Of a stretch of DNA of 22,812 nt, positions 7,393-15,252 are shown in pieces. Position 1 is the stretch's first letter, and the number at the start of each line of letters is the position of its first letter. Location of the stretch: positions 1 to 22,812 of the forward strand of contig DATCHD010000002.1 of the NCBI GenBank assembly GCA_036508555.1, given 5' to 3'. Source of the DNA: CAINVV01 sp036508555. GTDB taxonomy: Bacteria; Bacteroidota; Bacteroidia; Bacteroidales; Prolixibacteraceae. Below the pieces are notes generated by a model. That model was not told the DNA's origin. It did no database searches and worked only from the letters and a program-made list of their open reading frames with translations. Made by a program: the position numbers and the translations under genes.

Positions 7393-7783
7393 TTTTGTCG
7401 ATAATTTTGTAGGCGATTTTAAAGCCGGCATTAATCGCGTCTACTACCAGAATACCATCATAATAGCCTTCTAAATGAAGAATGGCATAGGCGCCATTGA
7501 GGTACCCCAATAATTTTTGATCAATCTTTAAAGTATTGGTTCTATAAAATTCGATTGATTTTCTGCTTTTGGGCACTTTCAAATCTTTAAGCAAAAAATA
7601 TCCGTCCATAGCCTTTAATACAGCATTATACGCGATGCCACAGGCGGTTTTTACATATTTACTGTCTTGGTACATATCACCATCCTTGTTAGCCTTCTTC
7701 AGCGTCTTTTTGGCATTTTCCATGTAACGGATGGCCTCCTTATAATACTCGGCCTTGACTTTGTTTTGCTCTACAATTTCCAT
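7376..7783 (-). CDS. DUF5618-family protein of unknown function
   Basis: This 135-residue protein is small, soluble, basic and largely helical, with no signal peptide or membrane segment. It resembles the DUF5618 family found mainly in Bacteroidetes: AIRYMENAKKTLKKA near the start, then DSKYVKTACGIAYNAVLKAMDGY and a hydrophobic helical end. The layout is HEPN-like (a helical bundle of about 130 residues), but I see no R-x(4)-H ribonuclease motif, so I do not call it a toxin. It lies downstream of the DUF4143 ATPase on the same strand with its own -7 element, and its end overlaps miaB tail to tail. Function is unknown. Confidence 0.65.
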   Translation of the reverse strand: MEIVEQNKVKAEYYKEAIRYMENAKKTLKKANKDGDMYQDSKYVKTACGIAYNAVLKAMDGYFLLKDLKVPKSRKSIEFYRTNTLKIDQKLLGYLNGAYAILHLEGYYDGILVVDAINAGFKIAYKIIDKIRPAA

Positions 7784-7799
7784 GATTGATGATTTATTA

Positions 7800-7807
7800 C
7801 AAAAGTA
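7800..7807 (-). promoter_or_regulatory. -7 promoter element for the DUF5618 gene
   Basis: TACTTTTG on the minus strand fits TAnnTTTG and lies 16 bases upstream of the ATG at 7783. No -33 box is evident. Confidence 0.45.
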
Positions 7808-7857
7808 AAGTTATTTTAGTCAATCCGGAAATTTTGCCTCGGTTGGTTATACCTAAA

Positions 7858-9120
7858 TCAGGATAACTCCCAAGGTCTGATATGTTTGATTCCTTCATAA
7901 TCTGAGAATTTGAAGTCATCGAGTGAAACAACAATTTTTTCGTGATTATCCTTAATCAACAGTAAATTACCGAATTCACGCTCCACTGTTTTTGTTTCAT
8001 TCAGCAGATAACAAACCTGAACGTACAAAGTCTTTTCCGGCTTCTGTGCGACAAAATCAATTTCAACATCCTTAAACACACCCACCGTAACTTTATATCC
8101 CATGCGTCTAAGTTGCATGTATACATAGTTCTCCAGATTATTGCCAATATCAGACGGATAATTTCCCAACAGATAATTTTTAAAAGACAAATCGTTCAGG
8201 TAATATTTACATTCACCGCCAAGTAACTGTTTCCCGCGCAGATTGAAGCGTTCGGCCTGATGGATGATAAAAGTGTCTTTCAAAAATCCAACGTAAGACG
8301 AAATGGTCTCATAGTTGGTTTTCTTTTGTTTACTCTTGAAGTAATTTACGATACTGCTAAATGACGTAAGATTACCGATGTTAACCGACAAGAATTTAAA
8401 AACATCTTCGAGAAGTGAGAGATCCTTGATGTTGTGACGTCCTACAATATCCCGTAAAACGATCGTATTTCTAAGGCTTTCGGTGTAATGCCGATGCAGC
8501 TCTTCCTGCTCAAAATTGAACATTTCAGGCAATCCACCACTTTGCATGTACTTCAGAAAATTCTCTTTATTAATCGGCCAGTTTTTAATGCCAGCAAATT
8601 CGAAGAAACTAAATGGGAAAATTTCAAATTCGACATATCTCCCCGAGAGCATTGACGCGAGTTCTCCGGATAGCAGATTGGAATTTGATCCCGTTATAAA
8701 CACTTCATATTCACTGGTAAAATCCTGAGAATAGGAATTTGCAAATGTCTCCCAATTCTGGATATTCTGAACTTCATCCAGAAAAAGATAGATTTTGCCC
8801 ACAAGGCTAAACTGTTTGCGGTAATATTTAAACAAAGAGTCCAGATCGGATGATAACTTAATATCGTCAAAAGCTGTAAACTCTTTATTGATGTAAAAAA
8901 TATTTTGTGGATTAACTCCTTTCACTGAAGTTAAATAATTAATGATCTGGCGCAGAACATAGCTTTTCCCAACACGGCGCTGTCCAACAAGTACTTTGAT
9001 CAACTTGTTGCCAATGTACTTTGTGATTGTATTCAGATATTCGCTCCGTTCGAATCCGGTGTCGTAAGAATGCCCGTCCCAGACATTGTATACCCTGATT
9101 TTATCAAAGATGGATTGCAT
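7858..9120 (-). CDS. AAA-family ATPase with C-terminal DUF4143 domain
   Basis: The 420-residue protein has the two-part architecture of the widespread AAA_14/DUF4143 ATPases. Walker A is GQRRVGKS (46-53), Walker B is IYLFLDEVQN (110-119), and a sensor stretch FITGSNSNLLSGELA follows. Around 200-260 is the typical GGLPEMF...RNTIVLRDIV segment. The C-terminal DUF4143 domain (about 260-400) contains a PD-(D/E)XK nuclease-like core, VEIDFVAQ...YVQV, in which the usual ExK is Q-x-V, so nuclease activity is doubtful. The biological role of this family is not established; members are strongly laterally transferred and occur in many near-copies per genome. The gene is clearly A+T-richer than miaB or the U32 gene and has its own promoter region. 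Confidence 0.85.
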   Translation of the reverse strand: MQSIFDKIRVYNVWDGHSYDTGFERSEYLNTITKYIGNKLIKVLVGQRRVGKSYVLRQIINYLTSVKGVNPQNIFYINKEFTAFDDIKLSSDLDSLFKYYRKQFSLVGKIYLFLDEVQNIQNWETFANSYSQDFTSEYEVFITGSNSNLLSGELASMLSGRYVEFEIFPFSFFEFAGIKNWPINKENFLKYMQSGGLPEMFNFEQEELHRHYTESLRNTIVLRDIVGRHNIKDLSLLEDVFKFLSVNIGNLTSFSSIVNYFKSKQKKTNYETISSYVGFLKDTFIIHQAERFNLRGKQLLGGECKYYLNDLSFKNYLLGNYPSDIGNNLENYVYMQLRRMGYKVTVGVFKDVEIDFVAQKPEKTLYVQVCYLLNETKTVEREFGNLLLIKDNHEKIVVSLDDFKFSDYEGIKHIRPWELS

Positions 9121-9167
9121 GTTTTTTTAAAGTATGGTTGTATTTTATTTCAATTTTAAATATTTTT

Positions 9168-9195
9168 CAAATATACTTGAAATTTTTCAAATCTA
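9168..9195 (-). promoter_or_regulatory. Two tandem -7-like elements before the DUF4143 ATPase gene
   Basis: On the minus strand TAGATTTG (9195-9188) and TATATTTG (9175-9168) both fit TAnnTTTG, 20 bases apart, in a very A+T-rich stretch. The inverted repeat TTTCAA-N6-TTGAAA (9165-9182) overlaps the second. Either could drive the gene starting at 9120; the low complexity makes chance matches likely. Confidence 0.35.
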
Positions 9196-9260
9196 AAAGG
9201 GAAAATTTATTACTCAGAATGATGTATCAGCGATATCTCAGATTACCTGAACTAAATCAG

Positions 9261-9268
9261 TATTTTTG
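9261..9268 (+). promoter_or_regulatory. -7 promoter element for the AhpD-like gene
   Basis: TATTTTTG fits TAnnTTTG and lies 41 bases before the ATG at 9310. No -33 match is seen at 19-21 bases. Confidence 0.45.
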
Positions 9269-9309
9269 CACTTGACTTAAAGACTTAAAACAAAGAATTG
9301 GAAAATATC

Positions 9310-9657
9310 ATGAACGAAAAAGTAAAGGAATTCCGGGAATACAGGGTCAAAATGAACGAAAAGATCCTTGCTTCCAACAACAAGGTGATGAAGCGGATTT
9401 ACAACATCGACACCAACACCTACATGGCTGGCGCCCTGCCGGTAAAGACGAAGGAGATGCTGGGACTGGTAAGTTCGATGGTGCTACGATGTGACGACTG
9501 CGTCAAATATCACCTGGAGAAATGCTTCGAGCAGGGGGTTACCACGGAAGAACTTTTTGAGGTCTTTGCTGTTGCAAACCTGGTCGGGGGCACAATCGTG
9601 ATTCCGCATACGCGGAGAGCGGTGGAGTATTGGGAAGCATTGAAGGAAGAGGATTAG
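9310..9657 (+). CDS. Carboxymuconolactone decarboxylase / AhpD-like protein
   Basis: The protein has 115 residues from the ATG at 9310; an in-frame TTG at 9298 is less likely. It is a single CMD domain (PF02627) with the AhpD-type active site C61-x-x-C64-x3-H68 (RCDDCVKYHLEKC) in the helical hairpin, preceded by LPVKTKEMLGLVSSMVLRC. The C-terminal half (TTEELFEVFAVANLVGGTIVIPHTRRAVEYWE) is the usual second helical pair. AhpD-like proteins are thiol-disulfide or peroxidase-system enzymes, while true carboxymuconolactone decarboxylases lack the CxxC pair, so a redox role is more likely. Substrate and partner are unknown, and no peroxiredoxin gene is nearby. The gene stands alone on the plus strand, followed by the repeat cluster. 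Confidence 0.85.
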   Translation: MNEKVKEFREYRVKMNEKILASNNKVMKRIYNIDTNTYMAGALPVKTKEMLGLVSSMVLRCDDCVKYHLEKCFEQGVTTEELFEVFAVANLVGGTIVIPHTRRAVEYWEALKEED

Positions 9658-9681
9658 TGCCCTTCAACAAGCAGGAACCGG

Positions 9682-9755
9682 ATCTCGCTCCAGCGGATTT
9701 GCAATCCGCTGGTAAACTTTCACCAACGGATTGCAAATCCGTTGGTGCGAGAGAT
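9682..9755. repeat. REP-like inverted hairpin doublet, copy 1
   Basis: Two near-perfect hairpins face each other. The first (9690-9712) has 10-bp arms CCAGCGGATT / AATCCGCTGG with loop TGC. The second (9721-9747) has 12-bp arms CACCAACGGATT / AATCCGTTGGTG with loop GCA. The outer flanks ATCTCGC and GCGAGAGAT also pair, so the whole block is one large imperfect inverted repeat. The same core, ATT-TGC/GCA-AAT, returns at 21113-21173. This is the layout of REP/BIME-type elements. Confidence 0.8.
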
Positions 9756-9798
9756 TCGGTTGAGGGAGAAGGCCCTTCGACTCCGCTCAGGGACCGAA
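9755..9798. repeat. 24-nt motif copy 2 within a bulged hairpin, upstream of the U32 gene
   Basis: Positions 9773-9796 repeat the 5998-6021 motif. With the bases before it they form a long bulged hairpin: TTCGGT (9755-9760) pairs with ACCGAA (9793-9798), TGAG with CTCA, GGAG with CTCC and AAG with CTT. The unpaired bases are nearly all on the 3' side. It ends 12 bases before the ATG at 9810, so it would sit in the mRNA leader. Confidence 0.5.
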
Positions 9799-9809
9799 AA
9801 TATTTAAAC

Positions 9810-11684
9810 ATGCGAAGTACAAAAAAACTGGAACTTCTCGCTCCGGCAAAGAATCTGGAATGCGGTATCGCCGCTATCCACCATGGCGCTGATGCCGTGT
9901 ACATCGGTGCGCCCAGGTTCGGGGCTCGCGAGGCTGCGGGAAATTCTGTCGGGGAGATCGAAAAGCTGGCAGCCGAGGCGAGAATCTTTGGTGTCAAGAC
10001 TTATGTTGCGCTCAACACTATCCTGTACGATAATGAACGGGAGGAAGCGCAACGAATCATCTGTCAGGTTTGTGAAGCCGGGGCAGACGCCCTGATTATC
10101 CAGGATTTTGGCATTCTGGAGATGGATCTGCCACCCATCAGCCTTCATGCCAGCACACAAGCCAACAATTTCACGGTAGATAAAATAAAGTTTTTGGAAG
10201 CTGTCGGATTTAAAAGAGCCGTCCTGGCCCGAGAGCTATCTCTTAGCCAGATCACCGAAATTGCCAGCCAGACTAACATTGAACTGGAGGCTTTTGTGCA
10301 TGGATCGCTTTGCGTCTGCCTTAGCGGACAGTGTTACATGAGCCATGTCGTGGGCGGCAGAAGCGCCAACAGGGGGGCTTGCGCACAACCATGCCGAAAG
10401 AAATATTCCCTGACAGACGCAACGGGAAAGGTGATTGTGAAGGATAAACACTTGCTATCGCTCAAAGATCTAAACCGTTCCGGTTCGATCGGCGAGCTGG
10501 TGGATGCCGGAGTCCGCTCTTTCAAGATCGAAGGGAGGCTGAAAGATCTCGATTATGTGAAAAATATTACTGCCTTTTATCGCCGGGAACTGGATCATTA
10601 TTTGGAAGGCAATCCTGGATTCGCTCCAGCTTCGAAGGGTAAGACCACCTTCTTATTCAAGCCTGATCCGGAGAAAACCTTCCACCGCGGTGCGACCGAA
10701 TATTACCTCAGGGAACGAAAAGATCCGGTCTTAAACATGGAAAGTAACAAATCGACCGGCGAAGAAATTGGCATAGTAACAAGAATTTCAAGAGATTCCC
10801 TGCAGATTTCGGGCGACAAAATCCTAAACAACAACGACGGACTGACCTTCGTTGGGCGCGATGGGGAGAGTGCCGGGTTAAAAGTCAACAAAGTAGTGAA
10901 CGGATGGGTCTACCCCGACCGGATGAATGATGTTTTTACCAGCGCCAGGATCTTCCGGAACTGGGACCATTCCTTTCAGATGGCGCTGCAGAAGAAGACA
11001 TCGGAGCGGAAAATTCCGGTTACGGTTACCCTGGAAGAAACTAAAGACGGATTTTCCTTGCAAGATGATTCTCAAACAAGTTTCAGTATCTGCATTCCAA
11101 AAATCCCAGCCAAAGACCCAAACAAATCTCGCGAAAACATTCTGCGTCAGTTGTCAAAATCCGGGGAGACAGCTTTCCTGGTTAGGGATATCAATACCGG
11201 TGGTAATGAGAAATATTTCTTCACTCCACAACAGTTAAACGAGATACGCAGAGGATTACTGGCAGCTATTCTGGCAAAGTCGGTTTCTTCCAAATTCGAA
11301 TCTACAGATGGTCACTATCCCAATAATCCGGCTCAGGACCATTCCGGCAAGACTCAAAACCTTCTTTCGGACACCTCATTTATTCCCTTCCCCGACGACT
11401 CCTGGCATTTCGAAAATAACATCAGCAATCACCTGGCCATGCGATTTTACAGGCGCCATGGGCTTGAAAATCCAGAACCAGCAGTCGAAATCAGGAAGAT
11501 ATCCGGAAGAATACAGGTGATGATCACGAAACATTGCCTTCAGTATGAACTGGGATTTTGTCCGCGATTCGGAGGATCCTTCCCGGAAAAATTTTCAGAA
11601 CCCTTTGTCCTGCAAGATGGCTCAAATCAATTCGAACTCGAGTTCGACTGCAAAAACTGCATGATGAAGATCTTCAAAAACTAG
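9810..11684 (+). CDS. Peptidase U32-family protein, RlhA-like (probable RNA hydroxylase)
   Basis: From the ATG at 9810 the protein has 624 residues. It opens KLELLAPAKNLECGIAAIHH, the standard U32 N-terminus, and carries the U32 signature EAFVHGSLCVCLSGQCYMS (160-178). C168, C175, C191 and C195 match the spacing of iron-sulfur ligands in the relatives RlhA and TrhP. The C-terminal half (about 330-624) is a long extension like the DUF3656 region of RlhA. E. coli RlhA makes 5-hydroxycytidine 2501 in 23S rRNA, and TrhP makes 5-hydroxyuridine in tRNA. The length and C-terminal extension favour RlhA, but collagenase-type annotations also exist and the target is not proven. An upstream in-frame ATG at 9630 would add 60 residues encoded entirely by repeats and by the end of the previous gene, so I reject it. 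Confidence 0.85.
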   Translation: MRSTKKLELLAPAKNLECGIAAIHHGADAVYIGAPRFGAREAAGNSVGEIEKLAAEARIFGVKTYVALNTILYDNEREEAQRIICQVCEAGADALIIQDFGILEMDLPPISLHASTQANNFTVDKIKFLEAVGFKRAVLARELSLSQITEIASQTNIELEAFVHGSLCVCLSGQCYMSHVVGGRSANRGACAQPCRKKYSLTDATGKVIVKDKHLLSLKDLNRSGSIGELVDAGVRSFKIEGRLKDLDYVKNITAFYRRELDHYLEGNPGFAPASKGKTTFLFKPDPEKTFHRGATEYYLRERKDPVLNMESNKSTGEEIGIVTRISRDSLQISGDKILNNNDGLTFVGRDGESAGLKVNKVVNGWVYPDRMNDVFTSARIFRNWDHSFQMALQKKTSERKIPVTVTLEETKDGFSLQDDSQTSFSICIPKIPAKDPNKSRENILRQLSKSGETAFLVRDINTGGNEKYFFTPQQLNEIRRGLLAAILAKSVSSKFESTDGHYPNNPAQDHSGKTQNLLSDTSFIPFPDDSWHFENNISNHLAMRFYRRHGLENPEPAVEIRKISGRIQVMITKHCLQYELGFCPRFGGSFPEKFSEPFVLQDGSNQFELEFDCKNCMMKIFKN

Positions 11685-11861
11685 AATTGGCTCGGCATCC
11701 AAATGTTCTATTATTAGCAAATTTTGGTACGCGACCATTCCACCACCCGATTCTAAGGTAATTCCAAAATTCGACAATCCTTCCATATTTACTGCTGACC
11801 TTACACATCTGTTCCCCACAGCAACTTTTTGTGTGCTCTTTTGTTTACCCTCAAAAGGTCA

Positions 11862-13718
11862 ATGAAATTGCAAAAACAGGACACTTTCCGGATTGGGATA
11901 TCCATGGCAGGCGCGGTGTCGGCAGGAGCCTATACCGCCGGGGTAATGGATTACCTGATCGAGGCACTCGAAAACTGGCAAAACGCCAAGGAGCTTCACC
12001 TGCCAGGAGTTCCGCTGCACAATGTTGTTATTGAGGTGCTTAGCGGAGCTTCGGCCGGAGGTATGACCGCTGTCATCACCGCCGCAGCCATTCAGAAGCG
12101 CTTTCCGCCGGTAGGTCAAAAGAATTACCAGACGAAAGCCGGCAGGGAAAATCCGCTTTTTGACGCGTGGGTCAACCAGACGGAGCATTCAAAAAGTGAT
12201 ATGATGAGCCAGCTGCTGGACAATGATGATATCCTGAATTCACCTGAGATCAACCCGCACAAAGAAGTCCGTTCCATTTTCAATTCCCTTTTCATCGAAA
12301 AAATTGCCAGTCGAATTCTCTCTGCTACCATGAAAGATCCTTCGGTCGGCAGGCCCTATTTTGCCAGCGATCTGGAACTATTTACTACCCTCACCAATCT
12401 CAGGGGTTTCAACTACGAGCTCGAATTTATCACTGAATCCGGTCGCCGGGAAGATCGCATGACCATGCACAGGGATTTGATTCATCTGCAGCTTAATCCG
12501 TCGGGCACCTACCGGGAAGACGGTAAAATTCCATTTCACTTCGAAACACCCGAAGGTCTCAACAAGAATCTGCTGGTTGATGCCGCCATTGCCACCGGGG
12601 CTTTCCCGGCAGGACTGGCTCCCCGGGTCGTGGTTCGTGATCCTAAATACATCAATGACAATCATTTGCTAAGAATAACACATGGCAAAAAATATCTAGT
12701 CGATCCATTAACAGACTACTGTGCCGTTTGTGTCGACGGTGGAGTCATCAACAACGAACCATATGATCTTGCAGATAAAATACTGACCAACAGGGCGATG
12801 GAAAAGATTCGGGATTTAAATGGAAAACGGGTGGCACTTCAAACCCAAAACGAAACAGCTGCATCAACTTTTGATACCATCCTATTGATGATCGATCCCT
12901 TCCCGAATTGGGAGGAGCCTCCTTCGTCCGCTTACCTTGGTTTGCAGGCACTTAAATTCACCTCATTTCAACTCTTTGGCGCCATGCGGCAGCAACTGAT
13001 GGTCAAGAGTGATTTGCTGGAACGGGCTTTCGACGAAAATGATTTCTCCCGGTTTATGATAGCCCCAATTCGTACCAGTAAAAACGTCAGGCAAAATAAC
13101 AGCCTGGCTTGCGGGTCGGTGAACGGCTTTGGAGGGTTTTTCAGCAGGAAATTCAGGGTACACGATTACATGCTAGGCCGACGCAATTGTCAGCGCTTTC
13201 TCCAGGAATATTTCTGCGTACCCGCGGAAGCTGGTAATCCGGTCATCGAATGCGGATACGGCCATCTAAAAGAAGATGGTTTACGACTATTGCGTACCTC
13301 CGATGGGAAATCGCTCCCCATCATTCCGGATATCCGGCTTTCTCTGAATCAAACAATGCCGAATCAGACCTTCCTGGTAAGGCCGGCGGCCGAAGATGAA
13401 TTTACTTATCCCTCCATTGGACTGAAATACCTGATGCAGCTGGAGGATAGAATCAAGAATCGCCTGGACGTTGTCCTGAAAAATCTGAACAACAGCAACG
13501 ACCCGGAGCATGTCGCATCTTCCATCAATCCGATCGTCCGGCAAATCAGGAGAGAATCATGGTTTAAGCGAAATTTCATCAGTCCACTCGGAAATTTCGC
13601 CTCGGATCGATTCGTCCGGATTCTTAAAAATTCAGGTAAAGGCCTGGTAGCCACGAAATTCATCGATATGGTTATAGCCGATATGGATGAGAAGGAATTA
13701 CTGAAACACGATCTCTGA
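11862..13718 (+). CDS. Large patatin-like phospholipase-domain protein
   Basis: The protein has 618 residues from the ATG at 11862; AAAAGG lies just before it, and an upstream TTG at 11829 is less likely. The N-terminal region (about 8-310) is patatin-like: an atypical oxyanion-hole stretch GISMAGAVSAGAYTAGVMDYL (11-31, shown by its glycines), nucleophile S64 in SGASAGG and catalytic D292 in VDGGVINNEP. Patatins are Ser-Asp lipid acyl hydrolases. The 'AGAVSAGAYTAGV' form occurs in a subgroup of large bacterial patatin-related proteins rather than in ExoU-type effectors. The C-terminal half (about 310-618) has no domain I recognise. There is no signal peptide or clear membrane segment. The alkaline phosphatase gene follows after 57 bases on the same strand and may be co-transcribed. 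The 177 bases before it hold nothing recognisable. Confidence 0.8.
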   Translation: MKLQKQDTFRIGISMAGAVSAGAYTAGVMDYLIEALENWQNAKELHLPGVPLHNVVIEVLSGASAGGMTAVITAAAIQKRFPPVGQKNYQTKAGRENPLFDAWVNQTEHSKSDMMSQLLDNDDILNSPEINPHKEVRSIFNSLFIEKIASRILSATMKDPSVGRPYFASDLELFTTLTNLRGFNYELEFITESGRREDRMTMHRDLIHLQLNPSGTYREDGKIPFHFETPEGLNKNLLVDAAIATGAFPAGLAPRVVVRDPKYINDNHLLRITHGKKYLVDPLTDYCAVCVDGGVINNEPYDLADKILTNRAMEKIRDLNGKRVALQTQNETAASTFDTILLMIDPFPNWEEPPSSAYLGLQALKFTSFQLFGAMRQQLMVKSDLLERAFDENDFSRFMIAPIRTSKNVRQNNSLACGSVNGFGGFFSRKFRVHDYMLGRRNCQRFLQEYFCVPAEAGNPVIECGYGHLKEDGLRLLRTSDGKSLPIIPDIRLSLNQTMPNQTFLVRPAAEDEFTYPSIGLKYLMQLEDRIKNRLDVVLKNLNNSNDPEHVASSINPIVRQIRRESWFKRNFISPLGNFASDRFVRILKNSGKGLVATKFIDMVIADMDEKELLKHDL

Positions 13719-13775
13719 AACCATTTTAAAAATATTTATCTTCGGCAGTAGTTTTAAAATTAATTGATATCCAAT

Positions 13776-14951
13776 ATGAAGAACTTAAGAATCACAACTT
13801 TCCGGATACTGGTTGCTGTTTTATTTGTTTTAATATCAACCAATTGCATTTATTCACAGGAGCAATATAAGGAAAATAAGAATCCTTCGGCGATTGAAGT
13901 CAGCCAAGGAGGAACTTTCTATCCGGTTCAAAAATACGATCAGGTTATTTCGAATACCAGACCCAAAAATGTCATTCTTTTTATCGGTGACGGCATGGGA
14001 ATAGCACAGATTTATTCGGCCATGACGGCCAATGGCGGGTCTCTCTTCCTGCAAAATTTCATCCATTGTGGTTTTTCCAAGACCTATGCATCATCTGATT
14101 ATGTTACAGATTCAGGAGCAGGTGGTACGGCGCTGGCCTGTGGGGTTAAGACATACAACGGTGCTATCGGAGTTGACGCGGACAAGAAACCAGTCAGAAA
14201 TATCCGTGAGATGGCAGAGGCAAAAGGAATGAAGACCGGTCTGGTGAGCACTTCCGCTATCAACCATGCTACGCCAGCCTGTTTCCTGGCGCATCAGGTT
14301 TCCAGAAATAACTACGAGGAAATTGCCGCCGAATTTTTGACTTCCAAAATTGATGTTTTTATCGGCGGAGGCATAAAATTCTTCGAAAAACGCAAGGACG
14401 GCAGGAATTTGTCCAACGAGTTGCGAAACAAGGGATTTAAGGTCCTGTATAATATTGAGGATATCAAAAATGTCAAATCGGGAAAGCTTGCTGGATTAAC
14501 AGCGGAAGAACATGATGCTCCCATGCCAGAACGAGGGGAAGTTCTTGTGCCAGCTACGAAAACGGCTATTAACCTCCTTTCTCAGGGAAATAATGGGTTC
14601 TTTCTAATGGTAGAAGGATCTGAAATTGATTTTCTGGCGCACAACAACAATGCCCCCGGCGTAGTGAATGAGACCAAGGATCTGGACAGGGCCATCGGGG
14701 CGGCGCTTGCATTCGCTGCCAAGGACAAGCAAACCCTGATTATCGTTACCGCCGACCACGAAACAGGTGGTATGACGATCAATGAGGGGAACAACAAAAC
14801 TGGAGAGATTACTGCGAAATTCAGCAGTCCGGAGCATACCGGAGTCTGTGTGCCCGTCTTCGCTTTCGGACCGGGAGCCGATCAGTTTGGCGGCTTCATG
14901 GAAAATACCGATATCCCGAAAAAAATCATGCGACTGATTGGTGTTAAATAG
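13776..14951 (+). CDS. Secreted alkaline phosphatase, PhoA family
   Basis: The protein has 391 residues from the ATG at 13776; an upstream TTG at 13764 is less likely. A signal peptide (basic start, hydrophobic ILVAVLFVLI, probable cleavage IYS/Q near residue 27) sends it to the periplasm or outside; the STNC stretch is not a good lipobox. All PF00245 marks are present: NVILFIGDGMG with metal ligand D72, nucleophile S113 in VTDSGAGGTA, HATP (164-167), MVEGSEIDFLAH with E280, D285 and H289, TADHETGG with D327 and H328, and SPEHTG with H354. It should hydrolyse phosphomonoesters with Zn/Mg. Whether it is phosphate-regulated cannot be told: no clear Pho box is visible. Its stop lies 5 bases from that of the convergent S4 gene. 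Confidence 0.92.
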   Translation: MKNLRITTFRILVAVLFVLISTNCIYSQEQYKENKNPSAIEVSQGGTFYPVQKYDQVISNTRPKNVILFIGDGMGIAQIYSAMTANGGSLFLQNFIHCGFSKTYASSDYVTDSGAGGTALACGVKTYNGAIGVDADKKPVRNIREMAEAKGMKTGLVSTSAINHATPACFLAHQVSRNNYEEIAAEFLTSKIDVFIGGGIKFFEKRKDGRNLSNELRNKGFKVLYNIEDIKNVKSGKLAGLTAEEHDAPMPERGEVLVPATKTAINLLSQGNNGFFLMVEGSEIDFLAHNNNAPGVVNETKDLDRAIGAALAFAAKDKQTLIIVTADHETGGMTINEGNNKTGEITAKFSSPEHTGVCVPVFAFGPGADQFGGFMENTDIPKKIMRLIGVK

Positions 14952-14956
14952 CCAAT

Positions 14957-15166
14957 CTATGGTTCAATCGTAATCGTTTGCCCAAAAATTTCTACCACAT
15001 CGCCAGACCGGAGTTTGGCACGTTTTCGTGATTCCGGTTGGCCATTGAGTGTTGCTTCACCATCTTCGACCATCAGTTTCGCCTGACCTCCGGATTCAGC
15101 GATCCGCAGTAGCTTGAGCATCTTGATCAACTCAATGTATTCGGCACCTTTCAATTTGAATGTCAT
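14957..15166 (-). CDS. Small S4-domain RNA-binding protein (YbcJ-like)
   Basis: From the ATG at 15166 (MTFKLKGAEYIEL) the protein has 69 residues, close to the 70 of E. coli YbcJ; an upstream ATG at 15199 would add 11 residues and is less likely. The whole protein is one S4 RNA-binding fold: EYIELIKMLKLLRIAESGGQ, then KLMVEDGEATLNGQPESRKR and KLRSGDVVEIFG. S4 domains of this kind bind structured RNA, possibly rRNA, but no specific role is established. It is downstream of yraN on the same strand, 86 bases away, and its end nearly touches the phosphatase gene end. Confidence 0.85.
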   Translation of the reverse strand: MTFKLKGAEYIELIKMLKLLRIAESGGQAKLMVEDGEATLNGQPESRKRAKLRSGDVVEIFGQTITIEP

Positions 15167-15252
15167 GATGTTTTGTTTGTATAATTCGTATTTCGGCAAA
15201 CTGCCTCATTCGCAATCTGTTACCTCTTCTGCATTCATAAATTTCAGATTTT

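Noticed and set aside
7376..9120. Toxin-antitoxin or defence module made of DUF5618 and the DUF4143 ATPase
   Set aside because: No HEPN R-x4-H motif in DUF5618, the DUF4143 nuclease motif is degenerate, and the genes have separate promoters; evidence is too thin for a named system.
9682..9755. CRISPR array or attachment site
   Set aside because: Only two hairpins in inverted orientation, without regular direct repeats and spacers or an adjacent integrase.
9630..9809. N-terminal extension of the U32 gene from an ATG at 9630
   Set aside because: The extra 60 residues come from the end of the AhpD-like gene and from the repeats (a DLQSAG / DCKSVG pattern is the translated hairpin doublet). The family's usual N-terminus starts at 9810.
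11622..11819. 65-residue minus-strand frame spanning the U32 gene end and the gap before the patatin gene
   Set aside because: About a third lies antisense to the U32 gene, and I recognise no family or promoter. The gap may hold decayed sequence, but nothing supports a gene.
11829..11861. TTG start adding 11 residues to the patatin-like protein
   Set aside because: ATG at 11862 has AAAAGG just before it and begins close to the conserved domain; the added residues show no conservation features.
13764..13775. TTG start of the alkaline phosphatase
   Set aside because: The ATG at 13776 gives a well-formed signal peptide start (MKNLRITTFR).
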